Source of the DNA: Atriophallophorus winterbourni
Taxonomy: Eukaryota > Platyhelminthes > Trematoda > Plagiorchiida > Microphallidae
Direction: 5' to 3'
Assembly: GCA_013407085.1 (NCBI GenBank)
Contig: JACCGJ010000271.1
Span: 65,202 to 129,201, forward strand
DNA: 64,000 bases
This document shows, piece after piece, positions 1-10,650 of the stretch. Under the pieces are notes generated by a model that saw only the letters and a list, made by a program, of their open reading frames with translations, was not told the origin of the DNA and searched no databases. The translations under genes and the position numbers were made by a program. Each line of letters opens with the position of its first letter. Position 1 is the first letter of the stretch.

Positions 1-147
1 CATAGCGCCTCGAGGCTTGACCAAGCATCACTTGTGATTCCGGTGCTGAACATCGTGGTTCGTTGTACGAACCCTAAATAACAGTTGGCATACAAGTATA
101 ATCTTGTTTACCTTTAATCCACTGTTTCAAGGCTCACTGAACCTGAT

Positions 148-203
148 CTTACTGTCTCCACCTGTCGATGGCAAACAGCCTGAAACCGGTAGTGGTGTGT
201 AAG
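148..203 (+). ncRNA. Hammerhead ribozyme motif, array 1 unit 1 (degenerate core)
   Basis: Stem I arms CTTAC and CCAC pair with GTGG and GTAAG. Stem II is GGC-aaaca-GCC, followed by GAAA-CCGG-TA. The first core strand reads CTGTCGA where CUGANGA is required, so the A6 position is changed and this unit is probably inactive. The predicted cleavage point would be after base 191. Confidence 0.6.
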
Positions 204-390
204 GAATGGGGATGTGAGCAACACATTACTTTGGTCATCCACAAGCGCCTTGAGTGCTTTGACCAAGAATCACTTTGTGATTCTGTGTCTGAACATCGTG
301 GTTCGTTGTACGAACCCTATATAACAGTTGGCATACAAGTATAATCTTGTTTCCCTTTAATCCACTGTTTCAAGGCTCACTGAACCTGAT

Positions 391-446
391 CTTACTGTCT
401 CCACCTGACGACGGCAAACAGCCAGAAACCGGTAGTGGTGTGTAAG
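391..446 (+). ncRNA. Hammerhead ribozyme motif, array 1 unit 2
   Basis: Core strand CTGACGA (405..411) fits CUGANGA. Stem II is GGC-aaaca-GCC and is followed by GAAA (425..428). CCGG (429..432) sits in the stem III position and UA at 433..434 is the UH cleavage dinucleotide. Stem I is formed by CTTAC/GTAAG and CCAC/GTGG around an asymmetric internal loop. A self-complementary CCGG instead of a closed stem III suggests a dimeric ribozyme, as known for minimal stem-III hammerheads. The fold is by hand. Confidence 0.72.
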
Positions 447-633
447 GAATGGGGATGTGAGCAACACATTTCTTTGGTCATCCACAAGCGCCTCGAGTGC
501 TTTGACCAAGAATCACTTTGTGATTCTGTGTCTGAACATCGTGGTTCGTTGTACGAACCCTATATAACAGTTGGCATACAAGTATAATCTTGTTTACATT
601 TAATCCACTGTTTCAAGGCTCACTGAACCTGAT

Positions 634-689
634 CTTACTGTCTCCACCTGACGATGGCAAACAGCCTGAAACCGGTAGTGGTGTGTAAG
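634..689 (+). ncRNA. Hammerhead ribozyme motif, array 1 unit 3
   Basis: Core CTGACGA (648..654), stem II GGC-aaaca-GCC, GAAA (668..671), CCGG, then UA with predicted cleavage after 677. Stem I arms CTTAC/GTAAG and CCAC/GTGG are all kept. It lies exactly 243 bp from the unit 2 motif. Confidence 0.72.
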
Positions 690-815
690 GAATGGGGATG
701 TGAGCAACACATTACTTTGGTCATCCATGAGCGCCTCGAGTGCTTGACCAAGAATCACTTTGTGATTCCGTGTCTGAACATCGTGGTTCGTTGTACGAAC
801 CCTAAATAACAGTTG

Positions 816-2495
816 ATGTAGAACAGCATTATTACAGCCTCATTACCATTTGCTTCTTCAGTGCTGTCAAAAGGAGGGTGTCCAATAAGAGATTCAAGAC
901 ACAAATATCATCACGCTATTTAAGAATAAGAGTGATAGAGGCGACTACAGCCATTACAGAGGAATCTCCCTTCTGAATGTTGTAGGCAAATTGTTTGCTA
1001 AATTCTTACAGATCCGGCTACAAGTTTTAGCTGTTGGAGTTTACTCCGAATCTCAATGTGGTTTCCGCATGGAAAGATCAACCGTTGACATGATCTTCTC
1101 CCTGAAACAACTTCCAGAAAAGTGTCGGAAACAGCGTATGTCATTATACGCTGATTTAACAAAGGCATTCGACTACATCAGCAGGGAGGGTCTGTTCAAC
1201 ATGCTTGATCTGATAGTTTGCCCCAAGAATGCTCAAACTCGTTATTTCCTTCTACTATGACTTGGAGGGATCAGTCCATTTTGAAAGTTTCAGTTCAGAA
1301 GCCTTTAAAATTCGCCGAGGCGTCAAACATGGGTGTGTTCTTGCTCCCACGATGTTCGGCATTTTCTTTGCTCTGCTTCTGAAGCATGCTTTTAGGACGA
1401 GAACAGAAGGCATTTACGTTCACACGCGAAGTGATAGCAAGCTTATCAACCCGAACCGGTTGAAAACACAAACCAAAATACGGGATTTCTGAATCCGTGA
1501 CCAGTTGTTTGTCGAAGATGCAGCCATTATTGCTAATACCCAAGGACACCAACAGTCGCTAATTAATGTTTTTCGTCGACATAAATTGACTTTTTGCTAA
1601 CAATCAGCATGAGCAATACAAAAGTCCTTGGTCAAGGGATTGTATCACCTCCGATCTTCACTTTTGGACACTGTCAGCTTGAACCATTACATCATTTCAC
1701 ATATTTTGGTTCAACCATCCCGGATAACCTCACGCTAGACACGGAGACTGATAAACAGTTTGGCGGATCAGCTGTCATTTTGTCCCGATTGAACTCTCGT
1801 GTTTGTGGTAAACGCAAGTTCACTGTAAAGACAAAGACAATGGTATACAGCACGCGCGTACTAAATGCTTTACTGTACGGCAGTTAAACTTTGACCACTC
1901 GCGCAAGACACGAACGGAAGCTGCATGCTTTCCATTTATGAAGCATCCGTCGTATCTAGCACATATCATGGATGGGTAAAGTGATTAATGCTGAAGTGCT
2001 TTCAGAATCTGGTCAACAGTTCACGTTCACCCTACTACTACAGTGCCGCCTGCGGTGGCTTGGTCATGTCTACAGAATGGAAAATGGTTGTATTCCGAAA
2101 GATCTACTCGATGGTGAGTTGCAATCAGTAAGTCGACCATTGGGCAGACCGCACCTGCGGTACAAAGACGTTTGCAAAAGAGATGTGAAAACTCTTGGCT
2201 TTGACCCTGCGAGTTTGGAAGAAGTTGCTCTTGACCACCCATATTGGAGGCATTGAGTAAAGCGTCGTCTGCAAGCTGGGTAGCAGCAGATACAGCCCTT
2301 GGGTGCTGAACGCAGATCTCGCCGCCGGCGTGCAACTGACGCTGATCGACCGTGTTATACCTATCTTTGCGAGCGCTAAGGGAGAGATTGTTCCTCCCGA
2401 ACCGGACTGTTTAGTCATTCTAAAAGCTGTGGGACATGAAAAAAATCATGCTATTGTATTGTACATCGACCAAAGGAAACCAACAAAAACATATT
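816..2495 (+). mobile_element. RTE-like non-LTR retrotransposon, 5'-truncated and broken
   Basis: Reverse-transcriptase fragments are readable in shifting plus-strand frames: a finger/palm part with TKAFDYISREGLF near 1155..1200, an RRGVKHGCVLAPTMFG block near 1312..1360, the remnant of the catalytic FADD motif (now FVEDA) near 1510, and the C-terminal RLRWLGHVYRMENG block near 2046..2085 followed by GRPHLRYKDVC. It ends with a degraded CxxC...H zinc-finger-like tail and an A/CAA-rich 3' end near 2480..2495. Several frameshifts and stops make it non-functional. It begins within unit 4 of the hammerhead array, so it is younger than the array. The same family recurs at 10530, 29247, 35140, 42092 and 43060. 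Confidence 0.85.
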
Positions 2496-2519
2496 AAAAT
2501 CATTTGGACTCATGACTGG

Positions 2520-2660
2520 TATAGATTCAAGATTCAAGATTCAAGATTTATGGTTGAAAAAGCAATTAACTTTACAAAAACCACAGGGTGAAAATATAGG
2601 TACAAATGTATATATATATATATATAAGTATATAATATTATATATATATATATCTATATA

Positions 2661-2693
<33 letters not shown>

Positions 2694-2808
2694 AGTATAA
2701 ATAAAATCAAAATCAATGGGACAATGATAGCTTATTAATAGTTTGGGGAAAAATTCGGATTAGCTCTCATATAATCGTCAAGTTTTGATTCAAATATAGA
2801 TAAGCTGT
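2520..2808 (-). mobile_element. CR1-like family A, 3'-end fragment
   Basis: On the minus strand the last codons of a CR1-like ORF2 are visible (LDDYMRANPNF, near 2745..2785), then a 3' UTR and a heptamer tail that reads GATTCAA repeats on the plus strand at 2523..2550. A long (TA)n tract interrupts the UTR. Only the 3' tip is present, as expected for 5'-truncated target-primed insertions. Confidence 0.7.
2609..2693. repeat. (TA)n microsatellite
   Basis: Nearly uninterrupted alternating T and A with a few breaks, inside the 3' UTR of a CR1-like fragment. Confidence 0.95.
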
Positions 2809-3950
2809 TTGATTCAAGATTCAAGAATCAAGATTTATGGTTAAAAAAAGCAAATTGTTGTAGAGTACCATAGGATATACGTATAAAAAATTTAAAAAAA
2901 ATCGTTACTTGTTTGATCATCTCCGTTTTCTTCATAGGTGGAGCAGAAATAATCCTCAATGGCGACACAGACTGAGGGAAAAGAATCTTTGGATGGACGG
3001 TAGTTCCGTGCGTTAAAAAAATATAGACATCAATATGTAGGGGCCAACGCAGTAGTTCTCAACATAAGTTTTCGTAACCTTTGTTTAAAGATGTGCTCGT
3101 TCGCTGAGGTAACAATATCTGTCGGCAAGCTATTCCACAAGAAGCATACACGAACAGCGAAGAAGTGACGACGACAATTCAATCGTGAGTGTGGGATTTG
3201 AAGGGTCAAAGGGTGGCTGCGTGTGGGCACAACCGAACCAAACTTGAAGAGGTGTTTGAGAGGGTGGGATTTCGCATAGATAATTCGATATGTCAGAGTG
3301 AGGTCGTGTAGGATACGCCTGCGCTCGAGGGTGCACAGTCCAAGTCTGGTCAGTCGCTGCTCAAAGGGTAAATTATTCAATCCGGTAACAAATTTGGTTG
3401 CCTTGTGATAAATTCGTTCGAGGAGCGAGATGTTTTTTTCCATCCATGGCGTCCAAGCTTGTACAGCGTAGTCAACGACAGGATGTATGTAAGTGTTTAG
3501 TACTTTCGCGAGTGTGGTGGGAAACGTCCGAAAATGCGTTTCAGTAAACCTAGCAAGCTGCACGCACGCTTGTAGACGGCGTCGCACTGTAGGCTGTCCT
3601 TCAAAGTGCCAGACACCAAGATTCCGAGATCTTTTTGTGATGTACTCCATTCAAGCGGGTGGCTGCCAAGTTTGTAGGTAAAGGGAAAGGGTTTTCCGAC
3701 TTGCAACATTTTGCACTTGCGGAAATTAAATGGCAGTTTGTTTTGGATTGACCACTGGTGCAGCTTATTCAAGTCTCCTTGCAGAACATGACAGTACTCG
3801 ATAGAGTTGACCTTCGTCCAGATTTTTACATCATCTGCGAATAAAACAAGCTTACATGCTAATAAGTTCGGTAGATCGTTTATAAATATGAGGAACAGTA
3901 TTGGACCATATGAGGAACAGTATTGGTTTATGAGTAGTTTATGAATAGTT
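2809..3950 (-). mobile_element. CR1-like family A retrotransposon, RT half, 5'-truncated
   Basis: Two long minus-strand frames encode the second half of a CR1-like reverse transcriptase. The segment at 3497..3958 has the palm motifs LFLIFINDLP and LFADDVK (catalytic ADD). The segment at 3030..3650 has the thumb and C-terminal region with YIHPVVDYAVQAW, LERRRILHDL and SRLNCRRHFFAVRV. The two frames are offset, so at least one frameshift lies near 3600..3650. A GATTCAA-type tail lies at 2809..2838. Upstream RT motifs are missing. Confidence 0.88.
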
Positions 3951-6040
3951 GCGGGCAAAATTAAGATTAGCTCTCATTTAATCGTCAGGTTTCGATTTGA
4001 ATGTAGCTAAAGTGTCCGAGTTTAACAAATCTGTAGGTTATGAATTCTAAACAAAACACACACGCAACGAATAAAAATATGTGGCAGTTCCGTTTGGATT
4101 GTGGTATTTCCAAATTGTGACCATGACCACGGATGTTGCTGGAAGTTCGAAGGTGGAATAATTCATCCAGTTGGTGGAAATCAGTAGTAAGGATTCTGAA
4201 TACAAGTATAAGATCACCTCATAAACTCCTTTGTGCAAATGTCTTCAGATCCAGTCGTCTGAGTTGCTCGACGTATGGCGTATTTTCAAAACCATCGACA
4301 AGCTTAGAATTTCTGTGATATAAGCGGTCCAGAAGTAATATCTTTTCGGGGCCATGATGTCCAGACTTGTTCAGCATAGTCTTGAATCGGGTGTATATGA
4401 GTGTTCATCATGAAAGGAAAACAACCCGGGGAAATCGTCCAAATATCCACCGTAACATACCTGGAAGCCGTGACGCACGTTTGTAAACGGCTTTGCTTTG
4501 TAGACCATATTTCAAACTACCGCAAATCCCAATACCGAGGTACATTTCTTCCGCTGTGCACTCCAGGATTTGATTGCCGATCTTGTATGCGTATGAAAAG
4601 CCAAGATTGCGACCGATCTGCATGATCTTAGACTTTTGCATATTCAAAGGCAGGTTATTTTCTGATGACCAGTCGTACAAACCAATCCGTTCGGTCCGTA
4701 GCAAAATACAATCATTAACATGGCTGATTTGCCTACATATTTTTATGTCATCAGCAAACAGAAGTATCTTATTGTCATTCGGTATTGTCAAATCGTTCAT
4801 CTAGATCAGGAACAATATTGGTCCATGCACCGATCCTTGCAAAAACCGCTAGTGACATCCATTAGCTCTGATAATAGGCCACCCACACGAACTCTTATGT
4901 ATCTGTTGCTAAGGTAATCACGAATCCATTCATATAATTTTCCAACTATACCGTGTTTCCGTAGCTTTTTCAAGAGTAAATTATGATCGATTCTGTCGAA
5001 AGCTTTAGAAATGTCAAGGTAGCATGCATGAATACACCCAATAGCTGTTCAGGCTTGGTCACCCTGGATTCAGAAAGACATCAATCTTCTGCAGCGTATT
5101 TACCACCGAACCACAAAGCTTGTACCCGGACTAGCTGCTAAACCATATGAAGAACGTTTGAGGAGTCTCAATCATTTCGACTTTCGCTGTCGTCGACTAA
5201 GAGGTGACCTCATACTGATGTACAATATTATGCACGTCCCTAACCATCCCTTGTCCAAACTTTTCACACGCTCGCCACCCCGTGCCAGTCGGAAACACGA
5301 ACTTTCAGTGCTTATTCCCACTTCAAGACTGAACTGTCGAAGATATTCGTATGCTGTACGTGTAAGTTTCACATGGAACACCCTCCCCTCCACTGTTACA
5401 CACTCAGCCAACCTGGATATTTTTAAAGCTAATTTGGACAAACACTTGAAAGACAACCCAAACTTTGATACGATTTACACTACATGAGTTTTCCTGTTCT
5501 TCTTTTTTATTGTATATACCTCATAACTCCATCCTATGGTTATTGTTAAGCTAAATGCTTTTTAGACCATTACAACTTTCAATCACTTTGAATCACTTTG
5601 AATCTACAACACTCGTCCAGTCTCTAAGCTTATCAGCAAGTTTGCTAGACAAGAACGATTTCTGCGAAATCCGTGTTAGACAACTGACAAAAGTCCGTTT
5701 CTTTCTAGATTATGCACTATTTTTACAGCTACTATTTGCTCAAAAACTTTTGATACTAAAAACAGCAATGTAACGGGCCTGTAATTTTTGACATCAGGAC
5801 GGCAACCTTCTTTGTAAATGGGTGTTATGTGTCCCAGTTTCCAGTCTTTGGGTACCACACCAGTTCGGAGCAAATTAATAAACATGTTAAATAGAGGTTC
5901 AGATAGTTGCGTATGACTGGTTTTGAGCAGCATTTGATATAAGACTGGATAAGAAATCATCTCCTTTGATAAATGTGAAAAAAGATTCTCTTCGCCACTA
6001 GAATTTCGTATATCTTATCCACCGGTAGATCGGACACATA
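3951..6040 (-). mobile_element. CR1-like family A retrotransposon, interrupted by a second copy
   Basis: Reading the minus strand from high to low coordinates, the N-terminal RT part is at 5676..5960 (IYKEGCRPDVKNYRPVTLL), then a broken HGFRRNRSCLANLL block near 5640..5680. After the plus-strand insertion at 5045..5606 it resumes with YLDISKAFDRIDHNLLLKK near 4975..5025, the ADD motif (LLFADDIKI, near 4750) and the C-terminal region at 4040..4500. Frameshifts and stops are frequent. The 3' UTR runs to about 3951 beside the next copy. Confidence 0.82.
5045..5606 (+). mobile_element. CR1-like family A 3' fragment inserted in another copy
   Basis: A plus-strand frame starting near 5048 reads QAWSPWIQKDINLLQRIYH and continues into an open C-terminal RT region (5158..5487) with RCRRLRGDLILMYNI and SRLNCRRYSYAVRVSFTW. 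It is followed by a 3' UTR and two TTTGAATC repeats at 5580..5606, the family-A tail. It splits a minus-strand copy of the same family, so it is the younger of the two. The coding part is unbroken to its stop at 5485..5487. Confidence 0.85.
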
Positions 6041-9000
6041 GAATATTCATAATGACGTATATCACAACTCTGTTCAGCGACAATGTTGTGTTCCCTCTTC
6101 AACGATTTTTCGTACCTAACTTCCAGTCAGAATATTTGGCGTATATGGATATTTGTCGTGGAAGATATTTTATACAACTTTCATGTAATGAAATAAATCC
6201 CAGTGTAATTCATTTTTTATTTTATTATTATTATTTTATTTATATCAACCGAAACGTGAGTTAGTCGTTTTTTTCGTGGATTGAACTATTTCGAAAATCG
6301 CACCATAAAGTAAACGATACAAGTAAAACCCATGTCATTATCACTGAACGCAAATACCAGAGTCCGTACAACATAGCTACTAGGTCACACTCACTTGTAA
6401 CTTGTATGATACTCGACCGCGCTCATTAGACTGCTACTAACTTTAAACAAAACGGGCCCGTTTCAGTTGCTTTCTATCCCGGATTTTCAGATCCGCTTGT
6501 GGCAATCAACATGGAATTCCTTGCGAAGTTTAAGAGTTTTACACTTAGACCGTTTTATTTATTCACATTTAGTTTATGGTTTTAAACACGGAAGAAACAT
6601 GAGAATTATTCCGACGTATTCGTTTGCACACATAAAGCTTGAACCGTAAAAATAGAAGATCAGTGTATTCCAGCAGATTTTTGTGCCAAATTGCCATCAC
6701 AACCTCGCAGCATTCATCGATCACCTAAACAGTCGTTATCACGTGATTTTAACGACATTTGGCCAAGTTGGTTAAACCGGAGCACAATATTAATGAAATC
6801 GCAATCGATAAACACTAAATTTGAATTGGGTGCTGAATACTCTACATCCTGATACGCTGGGTAGTTAAAGGCTTCTTTCATGATGGATAGGTTAACGAAA
6901 TCGGTATAATTGATTTATTGAAAATACAACTTTAATGAGTGCAGATGTACGATCACTTGTAGATGAATTACGGTATCTTATAAGTTTAAACCTACGGTGC
7001 AATTTTGTATAAGTTCGGCAGAATCAACTATGGTGTTCAAAAACAGATTCATGAAGTAAATCCCGGTCCCGTGATCAAAGCCGCATAAATAACATATGAT
7101 GCGTTGTTTAAGGGGATGCGAAAATCTGAAAACTATTCGCATTCCATCACAAAAGGATTTGTTTAATTACGGTGAATTGGTCTATAAAATATTTAGAATG
7201 GATTTTTCTGGGTTATATATTCGGTACAGCCGATCATGATGTTCGTTACAAAAGGCATACACCAAGGTGTCGTACGAAACATTGGTAGTAGCTACTATTG
7301 GAGTGAAACATTAGATCATTCAACCGTTGCTATTCGATGGGCTATTTTTCCTCCGAAATTTTCGGATCGTTTAATTCAGCGTAGGTGCTTGGAGTGTTTT
7401 CCTGAAGATAATTCAACGCCCATGAAAAACTGCCGTCGAACAATATAAAGATAATTAGATCGATGGTGCTAGCATCATTTACTTTATCTTATTCTTGCCG
7501 AGCACATCCACAAGTGACATTAAATTTTATCTATTTTTAACTCATGAATGTGTGATTACCGTAATTGTTTATAACTTTGACCTAATAACCAACGAAGCTT
7601 ACCACGGTAACTAGAGGGTGTTTTGTGTGTGTGGCGACCACTGATCTCTGACTTGCGTAGCCATTAATTTTGAGAACAGCGGCAAGCTTAGGAGTAGATG
7701 CGGGTTGTTTCGGGACAAAGAGAGTACCAATCTAGTTCGGACAACCAGTATTTTGATAAGTTGTGATTGCAATGATCAAGCATGAGTGAGAATTTTCGCC
7801 TAATTTCAATAGTTTTTAACTAGGCGAGCAATGGGAAGCACTACGAGCAATACGGAGGCTCCCGAGCGCAACTGCAATAAACATTACTACAAAGGGACAT
7901 TGCACTATTCGAGCGAATCTATTGCAGAGCAACCAAGACAGGAGGCCGAGCAGAGAAAACTCTATGTGACTCTCGAGCAAGTTTTCCTCCAAACACATTA
8001 GACAGTGATGGTGAATAACGATGCTCCGTATAGTGTTTCCAAAGAGCGCATCCATAACAAGAGTAAGTTTCAACAGGGGATACGGATCAGTATTCAAAAA
8101 GCAATAAATGGATGTCGGTAGAACTAGGCCGAACGTTGTATGAGTCATTCTGTGGAAAGATTTAGCTGTTAGTATTTTCTCGTGTATCAAGTGAATAGTA
8201 CTTTATTTGATCTTGGTTAACATGAGGGGGATTTAACTGGAAGTGTCACAGAAGTTAATCACCCATCAGTGGCGCTGACAGATCCACCGGAATAACTTGT
8301 ATCAATTTTTTCGTAGGTGAACTCGCAAAAGTAACATTACTATTCTCAATACCAGAATATAGTTGCGGGTAGAACGTCTGTGGATCATAGTTGCTACTGG
8401 AATATTATGCCTATTAGAAGCACGCGATGCATTGTGCCTGACCTTTCGCCCATGAATCAGCATCACAAAATTAAGGACCGTATAGAAACGACAGATTCCC
8501 GAAAACATGTAGCAAAGCGTGAAAGTACAACCCATTTTATTGACTAACCTCGTTTTCTGACAACCACCACGCAATTAATAAAACAATGAGCTTAGCACGA
8601 TAAACATCAAATTACTGGACTTAGATGTAGCCCGTTAATTCCAGAAGTCCGAAAATATTACAAAGTCCCGGTTTAAAGACATCAAAGCTTTTTTCTCTTG
8701 TGTCAAGTAGGAAAGTGACAAAATAACGGTCAAAACCCACGTGATCTACACTACGGTGCGATCGAAAATCAATACGAGTGGAATACCATGTGAATCAAAT
8801 CAAATCGCTAAATTCCGAATGCCATCTAATCGGACTGGATTATACGACAAGCGAATAAGTGAATTTTGATTTGATGAAAAGGAGCTGACTTTTGTGGAAA
8901 ACAGTGACATAAAAATGGAATACGATAAATAAACAAAGCATCGTGTGGTCAAAGTTTTAATGCATTCAACATTGAGCTATTTTAAGCGAAGCTCGGGCAA

Positions 9001-9459
9001 CTGTGCATACTAATTGTAGTAGTACAAGATATTTTAATTCAGACAAATATTCGATTAATATTTATATGAATACGACTGATTTGCCGTCAGAAATGTAAAG
9101 GTATAGTGAGTTTGATTAGCCACAAAATGTAACCCATTTATAGTTAACCAGGAAACAGTTCTAGACCATTTTTAGGTCTGCAAAAGTAAAGTGCATAATA
9201 AGAATACTAATCCATCGAAGTGACTATAACGGCTTTGTCAAATCGGTTAGTTAATATTAATAAAAGTTCTTCCAGTGTATGCTGGAGAAAGATCCTACAA
9301 GGGATGCATATTACGAAGAAATAGACTGGAATAGCTAGCCGGATCGAATTGCACCTAGATGCAATTAAATAGGCGTTGATTTTTAGGGATATGCAAAACT
9401 GCAGTACAGAAGTGCCGCAGCAATTCAATTTTGTCTGGCCCTGTGGTGATGATGAAATC
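6041..9459. other. No recognisable gene
   Basis: I find only short frames without recognisable domains. The longest (7816..8190, minus) matches no family I know and has no supporting splice sites. AT-rich stretches occur at 6205..6245. Old undetected repeats cannot be excluded. Confidence 0.5.
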
Positions 9460-9695
9460 CCAAACCTGATCTAGGCAAAGTGCCGTGTAGTAAATACTGT
9501 ACGTGGGCTAAGATACCGCCAGGTTGCCCAGGCCTAGACATATATTGGAAAGGAAAATAGCAATGAGACTCCAGCGTGTAATCGCATGCAGCTTACTACC
9601 GGTGGCAAATCAATGTTACATATTGGCTGCACAACAGACAAGTGCTGCACGATTGCACATCCGGTCATGTAGTAGATATACCCCGTGCATTGAAG
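9460..9695 (+). repeat. ~230-bp dispersed repeat, copy 1
   Basis: The first of about ten copies of a short non-coding family. Shared landmarks are CCTGATC-AGGCAAAGTGCC near the start, CACGTGGGCTAAGA, GGTTGCCCAGGCCTAGACA, AATGAGACTCCAGCGTGT, GCTCACTACCGGTGGCAAA and CTGCACGATTGCACATC near the end. I see no terminal inverted repeats and no convincing tRNA-type promoter boxes, so SINE versus MITE is left open. Confidence 0.75.
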
Positions 9696-10529
9696 CAACT
9701 TTTGTAAGCGAGTGACATTAGCACAACTTCCATGCGGTGTTTACAGACGCATCAAAACAAGCCTTCCACGTCATACCACTTGATAAAAAACATTAATCAA
9801 ACACTCGCTTAAGATGCCTTCAACAAGTCTGCCAGTGATAATCATTTTGAACTATCTCCGAAGGTAAGCGGTTACTACGGTGTGATCGCGCGGATCCCAA
9901 AACACGGAAATAAGTCACCCAATATGTTGCCTGCTTTCATCTGCTGTTCGTGATTTGATACACACATGAGCGATAATAAAAGATCGACAGAAGCTTGTTC
10001 AGGCGATAAATACCTTCTGCGCATAGGTTCATACATAGATAAAGCTTGTGTATGTTGCATCCCATAATGCTTAGGAATATTAGTTTAGTCTTTAAAAAAA
10101 CTAAACTATTTTTCAAACCATGCGGCACGATGCTTAGCCCTGCATTCATTAGCACAAAATAATAAAAGTGACGTAGGTTCACCGAATGCGCGGTTGCAAG
10201 TTATTCTAATCCACAGGAAGTACCGAGAAAAAGCGATGCAGATGCACAGACAATTGCGGCAAACACATGTGCCTATTCATCCTCTATTAACTCGAAAGTT
10301 AAAAATATAAAACAATGTTCGCGCAATCGCCCATCACACGCGAAATGAGGTTTTAGTTGTTTAAATCGGTTGGTACGAACAGCTCGCGTGCTATACGATC
10401 CGGGCAACGGACACGAGCAAACAATCCGACTAACGTCTCAGTTCTCCACATTCGAGTGAGTTTAAACGGAGGCGGACAGCATGCAAAAACCGCCAACCGA
10501 CCAAGTAATACCTATTATTGAGAACGTTT

Positions 10530-10650
10530 TGAGAGAGATCGTAACTCCCGAATCGAACTGAATAGGAGACTGTGCGAAATATGAAATAACCATGTGCTGG
10601 CTATGTACATTCACGGTGGGTATCGACCGAAGGAGGCCAACAGCAACCCA
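10530..10650 (+). mobile_element. RTE-like 3' tip
   Basis: This matches the last ~120 bp of the other RTE copies: the GAGAGAGATCGTAACTCCCG zinc-finger-like region, then GTACATTCACGGTGGGTATC and CGACCGAAGGAGGCCAACAGCAACC, the family 3' end with a short CA-rich tail. Confidence 0.65.

Larger units (their letters stand above)
1..815 (+). repeat. Tandem array of ~243-bp units with hammerhead motifs (retrozyme-like)
   Basis: Three complete units and a truncated fourth lie head to tail. The landmark GCGCCT recurs at 5, 245, 488 and 731, and the ribozyme motif at 148, 391 and 634, so the period is 243 bp at the ribozyme. Each unit holds, in order, a hairpin AATCAC/GTGATT, a hairpin GGTTCG-ttgta-CGAACC (57..73 in unit 1), a long hairpin whose outer arms are AACAGTTGG and CCACTGTT (80..126), and a hammerhead core. 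There is no ORF. Short tandem non-coding units with hammerheads are known from animal retrozymes and Penelope-like elements; assignment to that class is my inference. Unit 4 is cut at about 815 by an RTE-like element. Related arrays lie at 37618..37975 and 53796..54150. Confidence 0.85.

Noticed and set aside
1..815. CRISPR-like or LTR interpretation of the tandem array
   Set aside because: Units are 243 bp head to tail without short spacers, in a eukaryotic context, and have no TG...CA LTR ends; hammerhead-bearing repeats explain them better.
7816..8190. 124-aa minus-strand open frame as a gene
   Set aside because: No domain or splice context; Leu/Ile/Cys-rich composition typical of chance frames in AT-rich DNA.
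6041..9459. tRNA or rRNA genes in the gene-poor stretches
   Set aside because: I saw no cloverleaf-compatible sequence with matched A and B boxes by eye; a tRNA search program would be decisive.
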